Shown here: positions 53,015 through 61,275 of the stretch, piece by piece | Layout of the letters: the number at the start of each line of letters is the position of its first letter | How positions within the stretch are numbered: the stretch's first letter is position 1 | Source: Prevotella sp. | Lineage (GTDB): Bacteria > Bacteroidota > Bacteroidia > Bacteroidales > Bacteroidaceae | DNA: 64,000 bases | Direction of reading: 5' to 3' | NCBI GenBank assembly: GCA_024695815.1 | Contig: JAILHK010000011.1 | Coordinates: 45,334 to 109,333, forward strand | The notes under the pieces: generated by a model | Told to the model about the DNA's origin: nothing | Database searches by the model: none | Seen by the model: only the letters and a program-made list of their open reading frames with translations | Translations under genes and position numbers: made by a program

Positions 53015-53576
53015 CTATCACATTACAAATATCTGCGAAGATACGATCCAGCTCGCCCAGTCCGTTGATGTGGTGATGCAGACCCTCCTGCTTGTACCAT
53101 TCAATCAGTGGCTGTGTCTGATTGTGGTAAACCACCAGGCGCTTCTTGATTGTCTCTTCATTATCATCAGCGCGACCGCTCTGCTGTCCACGCAGAATCA
53201 AACGCTTCATCAGTTCGTCCTCGGGAACGTCCAGCTCGATCATGGCAGCCACCTTGTCGCCACGCTCTGCCAACATCTTCTTCAAAGCGTCAGCCTGTGG
53301 GATGGTGCGGGGGAAACCGTCGAAGATCACACCCTTGTGCTCACGACCGAAAGAGTCATATACCGATGCCAGGATGCTGATCATCAGCTCGTCTGGAATC
53401 AATTGTCCGTTGTCAATAAACTGCTTGGCAGTGTTGCCCAGCTCGGTGCCGTTCTTAATCTCAGCACGCAGTACGTCGCCTGTAGAGATATGCTCCAGTC
53501 CGTACTTCTCAATCAGTTTGTCACTCTGTGTTCCTTTACCAGAGCCTGGGGCTCCGAAAATTACAATGTTCTTCAT
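53004..53576 (-). CDS. adk: Adenylate kinase
   Basis: 190 residues: P-loop [34 protein letters not shown] region [11 protein letters not shown] without the zinc Cys set. Coupled to obg by overlap. Confidence 0.96.
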   Translation of the reverse strand: MKNIVIFGAPGSGKGTQSDKLIEKYGLEHISTGDVLRAEIKNGTELGNTAKQFIDNGQLIPDELMISILASVYDSFGREHKGVIFDGFPRTIPQADALKKMLAERGDKVAAMIELDVPEDELMKRLILRGQQSGRADDNEETIKKRLVVYHNQTQPLIEWYKQEGLHHHINGLGELDRIFADICNVIDGI

Positions 53577-53613
53577 TTTCCTGAATAATTTTTCTGGCTT
53601 ATTGTATAATTGA

Positions 53614-54153
53614 TTAATCTTCTACCACGGTGTAGATATCACGCAGATTGCGTCCCTGCTGGTCGTAGTCCAATCCATAGCCCACGATGAAGTCGTTAGG
53701 AATGCGCAGTGCCACATATTCCACGTTCAGATTCTCCTTCAGTTTATCGGGCTTCAGCAGCAGCGTGCAGATATGAATAGAGGCGGGATTACGTGTGCCC
53801 AGCGACTCCACCATCTGCTTCATGGTCAAGCCCGTGTCCACGATATCCTCAACAATCACAATGGTACGTCCTGCCAGGTCTTCGTTGACGCCCAGCACTT
53901 CATGCACCTTACCAGTGGAAGTGGTTCCCTGATAGGAAGCCAGCTTCACGAACGATATCTCACAAGGAATTGTAATCTCACGCAGCAGGTCGGCTGCAAA
54001 GACAAAAGCCCCGTTCAATACAGCCAGAAACAAAGGGTTCTTTCCAGCCATATCCTTGTTAATTTGGGCAGCAACAGCCTTCACGCGCTCGTGGATTTCT
54101 GCCTCAGGAATAGACGTTTCGAACGTCTTATCCTTGATAGTTACTCTACTCAT
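53614..54153 (-). CDS. hpt: Hypoxanthine phosphoribosyltransferase
   Basis: 179 residues with the PRPP motif VIVEDIVDTGLTMK and the substrate loops of hypoxanthine-guanine phosphoribosyltransferase (LNGAFVFAADLLREI). Purine salvage. First gene of hpt-adk-obg. Confidence 0.95.
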   Translation of the reverse strand: MSRVTIKDKTFETSIPEAEIHERVKAVAAQINKDMAGKNPLFLAVLNGAFVFAADLLREITIPCEISFVKLASYQGTTSTGKVHEVLGVNEDLAGRTIVIVEDIVDTGLTMKQMVESLGTRNPASIHICTLLLKPDKLKENLNVEYVALRIPNDFIVGYGLDYDQQGRNLRDIYTVVED

Positions 54154-54179
54154 TCGAATGATTTATTTGAATTTTGATG

Positions 54180-54187
54180 CAAAAATA
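54180..54187 (-). promoter_or_regulatory. -7 element of the hpt-adk-obg operon
   Basis: TATTTTTG on the minus strand, 26 bases before the hpt start; divergent from the next promoter. Confidence 0.6.
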
Positions 54188-54230
54188 CAAAAAAATTAGG
54201 AAAACCGACCACATATTAACAATTAATTTG

Positions 54231-54238
54231 TATTTTTG
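54231..54238 (+). promoter_or_regulatory. -7 element of the nnrED gene, very close to its start codon
   Basis: TATTTTTG ends 7 bases before the ATG at 54246. With a start point 4-7 bases downstream, the mRNA would be nearly leaderless. Confidence 0.6.
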
Positions 54239-54245
54239 CAGCGTT

Positions 54246-55760
54246 ATGAAAATATTCACTAGCGCGCAAATTCGCGAACTTGACAAATATACTATCGAAC
54301 ACGAGCCCATTAAATCTATAGATTTGATGGAACGCGCTGCACATACTTTCACACGTGTCATTGCCGAGAAATGGCCCACTATCCATCCCGTTGTGGTCTT
54401 TGCAGGACCGGGCAACAATGGTGGCGATGCGCTGGCTGTTGCGCGCATGCTGACCGAATTGGGCTATCAGGTACAGACCTTCCTGTTCAATATCACCGGC
54501 AGCCTTTCGGCCGACTGTGCAGAAAACAAGCAGCGTCTGATTTCCAAGAAGGGCTTTTCGCTGTTTACCGAAGTCACTCAAGAGTTTGACCCGCCCAAAC
54601 TGGAGAAGGGCATGTTGATTATCGACGGTCTCTTCGGCGCAGGTCTCAACAGGCCCCTTGCGGGTGGCTTTGCATCACTGGTGAAGTATATCAACGCCTC
54701 TCAAGCAGATGTTGTCAGCCTCGACGTCCCTTCTGGACTGATGACCGAGGACAACACTTATAATGTCCGTGCCAACATCATCCGTGCCAACATGACGTTG
54801 ACACTCCAGCAGACCAAGCTATCGTTTCTATTCGCCGAGCACCAGCAGTTCCTGGGCGAGGTTCGCATCTTAGACATCCGCCTCAGTCAGGAGGCCATCA
54901 ACAAGATTGATGCCCCCTATCGCATCGTTGAAGAGAACGATGCGCGCCAGCTGTTGCACAAACGCGACACCTTCGCACACAAAGGTTCCATGGGCCACGC
55001 CTTGGTCATTGCCGGTAGCTATGGCATGGCCGGTGCTGCGGTGCTGACCTCAAAAGCCTGCATGCGTAGTGGAGCCGGCAAGGTGACCATCCACACGCCC
55101 AAGCGCAATGCCATGATTCTTCAGACAGCCGTCCCCGAGGCTATTCTTCATCTGGACCGTGAGGAAACCATCTTCTCTGAGGCCGTTGCCACCGAAGACT
55201 TCCAAGCGCTGGGCATCGGTCCTGGCATTGGCACCACCGAACAGACCAGCATCTCGATGATTGCCCAGCTACGCCGCGCACAGTGTCCGATTGTGATTGA
55301 TGCCGATGCACTGAACATCTTGGCCACACGCCGTGCTTGGTTGCAGCAACTGCCCAAGGGAGCCATCTTAACGCCCCACCCCAAAGAGTTGGAACGCTTA
55401 GAGGGACAGTGTGTGGATAGCTACGAGCGCCTCAGCAAGGCCCGTCAGTTGGCCGAGCGCATCGGAGGCTATGTCGTGCTGAAAGGTCACTATACAGCCA
55501 TCTGTATGCCCGACGGTCACGTGATGTTCAATCCCACTGGCAATGCCGGCATGGCTACCGCAGGCAGCGGCGATGTGCTCACGGGCATCCTAACAGGTCT
55601 GTTGGCCCGCGGCTACACGCCCCAGGAAGCCACCGTGCTGGGTGTTTATCTCCACGGACTGGCTGGCGATTTGGCTGCAAAAGATTTGGGCGAGGAGAGC
55701 CTCATTGCCAGCGACATCATCCAGTATCTGCCCAAAGCATTCTTAAGACTAAAAGGTTAA
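54246..55760 (+). CDS. nnr: Bifunctional NAD(P)H-hydrate epimerase/dehydratase
   Basis: 504 residues from the ATG at 54246; the open frame upstream covers the promoter. N-terminal epimerase (YjeF_N: FAGPGNNGGDALAVARML, IDGLFGAGLNRP) and C-terminal ADP-dependent dehydratase (KGSMGHALVIAGSYGMAGAA, LTPHPKELERL, GNAGMATAGSGDVLTGI). Repairs hydrated NADH and NADPH. Confidence 0.95.
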   Translation: MKIFTSAQIRELDKYTIEHEPIKSIDLMERAAHTFTRVIAEKWPTIHPVVVFAGPGNNGGDALAVARMLTELGYQVQTFLFNITGSLSADCAENKQRLISKKGFSLFTEVTQEFDPPKLEKGMLIIDGLFGAGLNRPLAGGFASLVKYINASQADVVSLDVPSGLMTEDNTYNVRANIIRANMTLTLQQTKLSFLFAEHQQFLGEVRILDIRLSQEAINKIDAPYRIVEENDARQLLHKRDTFAHKGSMGHALVIAGSYGMAGAAVLTSKACMRSGAGKVTIHTPKRNAMILQTAVPEAILHLDREETIFSEAVATEDFQALGIGPGIGTTEQTSISMIAQLRRAQCPIVIDADALNILATRRAWLQQLPKGAILTPHPKELERLEGQCVDSYERLSKARQLAERIGGYVVLKGHYTAICMPDGHVMFNPTGNAGMATAGSGDVLTGILTGLLARGYTPQEATVLGVYLHGLAGDLAAKDLGEESLIASDIIQYLPKAFLRLKG

Positions 55761-55777
55761 CGAAAACATATCCACAC

Positions 55778-56857
55778 ATGAAAAGATACATTATTCTTGT
55801 CCTGTTCCACTGTTGCGTGGTAGCAGCAATGGCACAGACACAACTCAGCAACTATCAGCCGGGCGTCACGCCCGAGGGAGCCGTGTATTTTCTCCCAAAG
55901 ACTGCCATCAAATTTCATATTCTTGTAGAGAAGACCACCTTCCAGCCAGGCGATTTCGCAAGCTATGCCCACCGTTACCTGCGCCTGGTCGATGTGGGTC
56001 AGGAGCCCAGCGTCAGTTGTCGTCTGCTTGGCGTGCGCCAGGAGGCTGTGGCCATTGCCGACAGCACCAAAGCCTACGCCGTTAAGTTCAACGCCAGAAC
56101 TGTAGCAGCCAACGTATCACTGTCGCAAGACGGTTGTCTGCTGGCTATCAATGCAGCTCCCGCCAAGTCTGAAAACGATTTCGTGCCCTTCGAGGCAGCC
56201 CCCCGTCAGGAGCCCGTCAACGCCCGCACGCTGCTCAACGAAGAGATTCTGGCAGCAGGAAGCACGGCCAAGATGGCTGAGTTGACCGCCCGCGAGATTT
56301 ACGACCTGCGCGAGAACCGTAACCTGCTTATCAAGGGACAAGCTGACTTCATGCCGAAAGACGGTGCCCAGCTCCGTCTGATGCTGAACCAGCTGGAGGA
56401 ACAAGATCGTGCACTCAGTTCGCTGTTTGTTGGCACCACCCGCAAGGACACCACCGAGTATGTGGTCACCGCCACCCCCGACGGTCCCTTCAGCCATCAG
56501 CTGTTGTTCCGTCTTTCCGACCTCAATGGTGTGGTGGAGAAGGACGACCTCTCAGGTGCTCCTTTCTACCTGACTGTGGAAGATATGAACACCGTTCCTC
56601 CTGTTGACGAAGAGGCTGCTGCCAAGGCTAAAAAGAAGCCTTACGAGGCAGGCATCTACGTGAACGTGCCCGGTCGCATGCGCGTTACACTCTACGACGG
56701 CATCAACCCCATCCAGACCGAAGAGCACCCCGCCCCACAGTTCGGCAACGTAGAACTGCTCAGCGGAGAACTGTTCAACAAGCGCTACACCACACACCTC
56801 TGGCTGAACCGCCTGACTGGTGCCGTTGAGCGTCTGGATGCCGAGCAACCCAAATAA
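55778..56857 (+). CDS. DUF4831 family secreted protein
   Basis: 359 residues; signal peptide MKRYIILVLFHCCVVAAMAQ. AVYFLPKTAIKFHILVEKT, GDFASYAHRYL and ADFMPKDGAQLRLMLNQLEEQ are typical of DUF4831, a Bacteroidetes family of unknown function. 17 bases after nnr, in operon with it. Confidence 0.85.
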   Translation: MKRYIILVLFHCCVVAAMAQTQLSNYQPGVTPEGAVYFLPKTAIKFHILVEKTTFQPGDFASYAHRYLRLVDVGQEPSVSCRLLGVRQEAVAIADSTKAYAVKFNARTVAANVSLSQDGCLLAINAAPAKSENDFVPFEAAPRQEPVNARTLLNEEILAAGSTAKMAELTAREIYDLRENRNLLIKGQADFMPKDGAQLRLMLNQLEEQDRALSSLFVGTTRKDTTEYVVTATPDGPFSHQLLFRLSDLNGVVEKDDLSGAPFYLTVEDMNTVPPVDEEAAAKAKKKPYEAGIYVNVPGRMRVTLYDGINPIQTEEHPAPQFGNVELLSGELFNKRYTTHLWLNRLTGAVERLDAEQPK

Positions 56858-56918
56858 GCCATTTCATCCGTCACGTTTGGTGGCACTAAACGCCACGTTT
56901 GGCGGTCCCATTCTATGC

Positions 56919-56962
56919 GTTTGGCGGCGTTATTCTCAAGGAATAGCGCCGCCAAACTTTTT
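56919..56962 (+). terminator. Terminator of the nnr-DUF4831 operon
   Basis: 17-bp stem with one mismatch (56919-56935 with 56941-56957), loop TCAAG, then TTTTT. Two partial copies of the stem start (ACGTTTGGYGG) lie just upstream. Confidence 0.85.
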
Positions 56963-56973
56963 CTCACTGTTTC

Positions 56974-59900
56974 TTACTTATCGCCCATGGCTCGCATGTA
57001 CTCATCCCAGAGCGAGTCGATGGTGTAACCCTTACCCAGGGCATACGTCACCGCACCGTTCCACGACCAGGGCACTACCTCCAGACACGAGCGGTTCATC
57101 TTGCGGATAAAGTCGGCATCCTTCGTCTCGCGCACCCAGTTGAAGAAATAGCCAATGTAGCGATAGCCATCGTGATAGCTGCCACCCTTCGGACGGTCTT
57201 TCTCGCCGTGGAAACCGCCACAGGCCACGCGAACGGCATCGGCCGTACCTTCCACCATCTCCCAGACAGCCTTGTTTGGACCACCATAAGGGCCAATGCC
57301 CTGAGGCTCCAGCTGGAAGGCGTGGGTCAACTCGTGAAGCAGTACGCCACGTGTCTCAAAGTCCACACATGCTGTGTCGTTATTCTCAAACGAGCGTTCT
57401 ATGTGTCCAGTTGTATAGGTGATGTTCACAAAACCATTGCCGCCACCTTTCCACGACACGCCATCGGCTTTGCGGACGATGTAGTCCAGACGTTTCAGCA
57501 TAGGGATGCTGTCTTCGGGGGTGAAGTATAGGCACTTCATCACCTCGCGGGCCACACTGCGGATGTAGGGGTCTGGCTTCGAAATCAGGGCATGATAAAT
57601 CTTCGAGCCCTTGGTCTCGGGGTTCATATCCACGAAGGTGATATCACGCAGATGACTGTTCCAGCGCTTATCCTCCTCCGTCAGTTTATTGCTCATACGA
57701 CTGGCAATCGACGAGCTGGCCGACTGCATCTCATCGGTCAGCGAGTAAGGTTTGTCGGAAGCCAAGAGACCACGACTCTTGTTGGGTTTCGAGGTCATCT
57801 CAAACTCGATGACGCAGCCATTGACCAGCTGATCGTGGGTGATATACAACTTGCTGTAAGGTTTTCCATTCATGCGCACCGACTTCACGTAGCGGTTCTT
57901 GTCGCTCACCTTGGGTGCACGAATCTCGATGGTACGTCCGTTCTCCAGTGTCACCGTCATGGCTGGCAGGTAGGGCGCGCCAAACACATACTGGTCGGAA
58001 CCTGGACATACGGGATAGAAGCCCATGGCGGTGAACAGATACCATGCCGACATCTGTCCGCAGTCATCGTTACCGCCCAAGCCACGAATCTCGCTGCGGT
58101 ACATCTTGTTCATGATGGTGCGCAGCCACTGCTGGGTCTTCCAGGGCTGTGAAGTCCAGGCATAGAGATAGGGCACGTGGTGACTGGGCTCGTTGCCATG
58201 CACATAGCCGCCCACCAGACACTCGGCCGTGATATCCTCGTTGTCGGCATAGTATTTCTCGGGCAGACTCATACCGAAGAGAGCGTCCAGTTTCTCCACA
58301 AAGGCCTTCTCACCGCCCATGCTCTTCATCAGTCCGCGCACGTCGTGAGGCACATGGAACGAGAAGTTCCAGCTGTTGCCCTCGATGAAGCCCTCACCAT
58401 AGGTCTGATAGGGGTCCAGGTCGGCCTTGAACTTACCATTGCGATAGCGTGGAGAGGCAAAGCCACGGGTGGGGTCGAACACGTTCTGGTAGTTGGTGGC
58501 ACGGGTTTGGAACTGGATGGCGATATCATCGCGGCCCAACTGCTGGGCAGCATGATAGATGGTCCAGTCGTCGTAGGCATACTCCAACGTGTTAGAGGCG
58601 GCGGTGCCGTCTTTGTCATACAAGGCATAGCCATAGCGACGGTAGTCGTTGATACTGGGGTAGTACTTGTTGTTGGCCGTGGTCACCATGGCTTTCAGAG
58701 CTTCCTCGCCATCGATGTCGGCCCCCTTTGCCAGCGCATCGGCCAGCACACTGACGGCATGATAGCCCGTCATGCACCACCCCTCGTTGCCCATCAGGCT
58801 CCACACGGGCAGCATGCCCACAATGTTTTGCTGCTGATGTTTGATCATGGAGCGCACCATGTTGGTGTTGCGCGAGGGCTTCAGCAGTCCCAGCAGGGGG
58901 TGTTCGGCGCGATAGGTGTCCCATACGGAGAACACGGTATAGTTGTCGAAACCGTCTGCCACATGAATATTGCCATCCACCCCACGGTATTGGCGGTCCA
59001 CGTCCATATAGATAGAGGGGTTGATCATGGTGTGATAGAGCGAGGTATAGACCATGGTCTTCTGGGCATCGGTGCCCTGACAGTCGATGACCGACAGCTC
59101 TTTCTCCCACTGCTGACGGGTGGCGGCAGCAATCTCGTCGAAGTTGCGGCCGCTGGCCTCAGCCTTCAGGTTGGCCTTGGCGCCCTCGGTAGAAACCGCC
59201 GAGAGGGCTACCTGCACCTCCAGCTGGTCGACATCGGTGTCGAACTCGAAGTAGGCCACCATCGATCGGCCACCCATATCGGGGAAGCGGTGGTGCTTAT
59301 CGAACTTACCCCAGAAGCCCTGATAGCGCTCAGCCTTGCGGTCGCGATAGCCATAGTCCTTGATGCGCTTGCTGAAAGAGATGGCGAAGTAAGTGTAGTT
59401 GGCACGGGCCCAACCGTTGGTCAGGCGATAGCCTGTCACCAGTGTGTCGTTCTCCACGCGCAACTGCGACCACAGCACCTTGCCGTCGTAGTTATAGATG
59501 CCATGCAGCAAGTCCACGATGAGTCGCTGGTGGTCGGCCTTCTCAGGGAAGGTATAGCGATGAACGCCCACACGCTGCGTGGCGGTGAGTTGCGCACGCA
59601 CGCCGTTGTCGGCCAGTGTCACCTCATAATAGCCGGCACGGGCCCGCTCGGTGGCGTGGTCGATGCGCTGGCGGTAGCCACTCTCAGGATGGTCTTTCGT
59701 TCCGGGGTTCAGCTGCAGGCATCCTGTCTGGGGCATGATCAGCACATCGCCCAGGTCTGAATGGCCGGTACCACTGAGGTGTGTATGACTGAATCCCACG
59801 ATGGTCTGGTCGGTATGCTGATAACCAGCACAGTATTCGTACACTTTACCCTGGTAGCGTCCATTCACGTTGTGAGGGATGGTGTCTGTCTCGGGCGACA

Positions 59901-60093
59901 GTTGTACGATGCCGAAGGGTGCACAAGCACCTGGGAACGTGTGTCCCATGCCCTCGGTACCAATAAAGGGGTTCACATAATCCACTTTAGCACGCTGCGT
60001 GGTGGCAGAGGTTTTCGGTTTTTGTGCCATAGCGGCACCTGTGAGACAAGCCAACAGCAATGTCACACAGCAGTTAAGGTAATTGTTCTTCAT
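56974..60093 (-). CDS. GH92 alpha-mannosidase fused to a basic secretory protein (BSP) metallopeptidase-like domain
   Basis: 1039 residues from the ATG at 60093; the longer frame to 60159 runs over the promoter. Signal peptide MKNNYLNCCVTLLLACLTGAAMA. Residues to about 785 form GH92: GHTFPGACAPFGIVQLSP, GNSWNFSFHVPHDVRG, GGNDDCGQMSAWYLF, with the expected acid Glu635 in HGNEPSHH. The last ~230 residues match the plant-type BSP family: FETRGVLLHELTHAFQ (HExxH), WEMVEGTADAVRV, YFFNWVRET. A mannosidase tied to a putative protease suggests attack on mannosylated glycoproteins. Confidence 0.9.
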   Translation of the reverse strand: MKNNYLNCCVTLLLACLTGAAMAQKPKTSATTQRAKVDYVNPFIGTEGMGHTFPGACAPFGIVQLSPETDTIPHNVNGRYQGKVYEYCAGYQHTDQTIVGFSHTHLSGTGHSDLGDVLIMPQTGCLQLNPGTKDHPESGYRQRIDHATERARAGYYEVTLADNGVRAQLTATQRVGVHRYTFPEKADHQRLIVDLLHGIYNYDGKVLWSQLRVENDTLVTGYRLTNGWARANYTYFAISFSKRIKDYGYRDRKAERYQGFWGKFDKHHRFPDMGGRSMVAYFEFDTDVDQLEVQVALSAVSTEGAKANLKAEASGRNFDEIAAATRQQWEKELSVIDCQGTDAQKTMVYTSLYHTMINPSIYMDVDRQYRGVDGNIHVADGFDNYTVFSVWDTYRAEHPLLGLLKPSRNTNMVRSMIKHQQQNIVGMLPVWSLMGNEGWCMTGYHAVSVLADALAKGADIDGEEALKAMVTTANNKYYPSINDYRRYGYALYDKDGTAASNTLEYAYDDWTIYHAAQQLGRDDIAIQFQTRATNYQNVFDPTRGFASPRYRNGKFKADLDPYQTYGEGFIEGNSWNFSFHVPHDVRGLMKSMGGEKAFVEKLDALFGMSLPEKYYADNEDITAECLVGGYVHGNEPSHHVPYLYAWTSQPWKTQQWLRTIMNKMYRSEIRGLGGNDDCGQMSAWYLFTAMGFYPVCPGSDQYVFGAPYLPAMTVTLENGRTIEIRAPKVSDKNRYVKSVRMNGKPYSKLYITHDQLVNGCVIEFEMTSKPNKSRGLLASDKPYSLTDEMQSASSSIASRMSNKLTEEDKRWNSHLRDITFVDMNPETKGSKIYHALISKPDPYIRSVAREVMKCLYFTPEDSIPMLKRLDYIVRKADGVSWKGGGNGFVNITYTTGHIERSFENNDTACVDFETRGVLLHELTHAFQLEPQGIGPYGGPNKAVWEMVEGTADAVRVACGGFHGEKDRPKGGSYHDGYRYIGYFFNWVRETKDADFIRKMNRSCLEVVPWSWNGAVTYALGKGYTIDSLWDEYMRAMGDK

Positions 60094-60156
60094 TCTTGAT
60101 ATTGTATAATCATTATTATTTACGCACGTGCCCGCAGTTCGCATACTGTGGGACTG

Positions 60157-60164
60157 CAAAGTTA
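60157..60164 (-). promoter_or_regulatory. -7 element of the GH92-BSP gene
   Basis: TAACTTTG on the minus strand, 63 bases before the ATG at 60093. Confidence 0.6.
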
Positions 60165-60263
60165 CAAATTACTGCTGTAATTCGAAAAGGAATTAACAAA
60201 TCTTACAATCTTAATGGTCTTTACGACTCGCAGAAGGGCGTGACAGTACGCCGTAGAAGATCA

Positions 60264-60314
60264 CAAAAAAGAAAAAGGAGGAGTCGTCAAACCATACGTC
60301 TGAAGACTCCTCCT
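60264..60314 (-). terminator. Terminator of the lipoprotein pseudogene
   Basis: AGGAGGAGTC (60276-60285) pairs perfectly with GACTCCTCCT (60305-60314); minus strand continues TTTTCTTTTTTG. Confidence 0.8.
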
Positions 60315-60425
60315 GCATACTACAGGGGCTGACCTGGCAGTTAAAGATGATCTAAATACTGCAGACCAGCCACCAGCTGCCAACGACCGCACTTTTACAA
60401 CATTATATTTAATGATACTCGCTGA

Positions 60426-60836
60426 CTATTTTTGTTTTTCAGTCTTTACCACCGAATATCTTGTATGTGAGGGTTTGCTGACACAGTTGGTCAACAGGTC
60501 AACACCCCATCCTATCAGACCACCAAAGATAATGTTGCCAAAGGTCCACTCGTTGACTTTCTTCTCGAGCATAACATCTTTGTACTCATAGTTATCAGAC
60601 TTAATCGTAATACATTGTCCGTCAATAGCATGCCGATTAACCTTCACCTGATAAGGCAGGGTTACATCATTATAGACTTGCTTTTCTGTTACAATGGTTA
60701 CATGTTCATCGACATCGCCGTCCAGGATGATTTTAGGACTACCACCAGAAACGATTGTAGCACACGAAGACAAAGACAATACCACAACACCTACTAGAGC
60801 CTACAAGCCCCACGTTCTAAAATTTGTTTTTTTCAT
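60426..60836 (-). pseudogene. Lipoprotein gene interrupted by an in-frame amber codon
   Basis: From the ATG at 60836 the frame reads MKKTNFRTWGL, then TAG (60801-60803), then ALVGVVVLSLSSCATIVSGG and on to 60426. Joined, this is a standard lipoprotein signal (lipobox LSSC) and a ~115-residue mature protein with a PEGA-like stretch (LDGDVDEHVTIVTEKQVYND) and a membrane-helix-like part (FGNIIFGGLIGWGVDLL). The remaining frame has only a GTG to start from and would lack the n-region. It has a terminator of its own, so loss looks recent. Confidence 0.75.
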
Positions 60837-61037
60837 AAGATAATTAGTTAGTTTGATTAATTATTGTTCCACAAAAGTATATATTCTTGATTAAACAAGC
60901 AAACAATTTGCGCATAATTGTAGAATAAGGGTCAAAGAGGCATGCTGCAAAAGCTGAACTTTAACCACAGAAGAGTGGAACTTTAAACAACCAAGAAAAG
61001 AGGTTTTGTGATGCAAGAGTAACCGTTTTGGTGCTCA
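60837..61037. other. Intergenic region upstream of the lipoprotein pseudogene
   Basis: A/T-rich, no gene seen. AGAGTGGAACTTTAA and TGAACTTTAACC form a loose direct repeat near 60955-60985. Confidence 0.4.
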
Positions 61038-61116
61038 TCTAGAGTCTAGAATTACCTTTTCTAGAGTCTAGATTTATCGGTTCTAGAGTCTAGAATTATT
61101 GTTTCTAGAGTCTAGA
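61038..61116. repeat. Array of four 22-bp units with palindromic core TCTAGAGTCTAGA
   Basis: The 13-bp core (TCTAGA-G-TCTAGA, palindromic around its centre) starts at 61038, 61060, 61082 and 61104: exactly 22 bp apart. The 9 bases between cores vary. GTAAGTATT follows at ~61130 and ATAGCGCCAC at ~61148, as around the array at 24196-24305. Confidence 0.9.
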
Positions 61117-61212
61117 TTTGAGACAAAAGGGTAAGTATTGGCAAGCAATAGCGCCACTATAAGGCCGTCATAGGAGCACTTTGACCTCGTAAAAGTGGCC
61201 GAATGAGCAAAC

Positions 61213-61246
61213 AAAAAGCAGTATGCACGGATGCCGCACATACTGC
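61213..61246 (-). terminator. Terminator of the GH115 gene
   Basis: GCAGTATG (61218-61225) pairs with CATACTGC (61239-61246); minus strand continues TTTTTGTTTG. Confidence 0.75.
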
Positions 61247-61275
61247 CCTCTGATTATATATATGTAGATTAGGAA

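Noticed and set aside
58177..59760. 527-codon plus-strand ORF opposite the GH92-BSP gene
   Set aside because: Antisense shadow caused by high GC and codon bias; the minus-strand enzyme has complete motifs.
61038..61116. CRISPR array
   Set aside because: Same reasoning: cores of 13 bp, 9-bp variable gaps, no cas genes.
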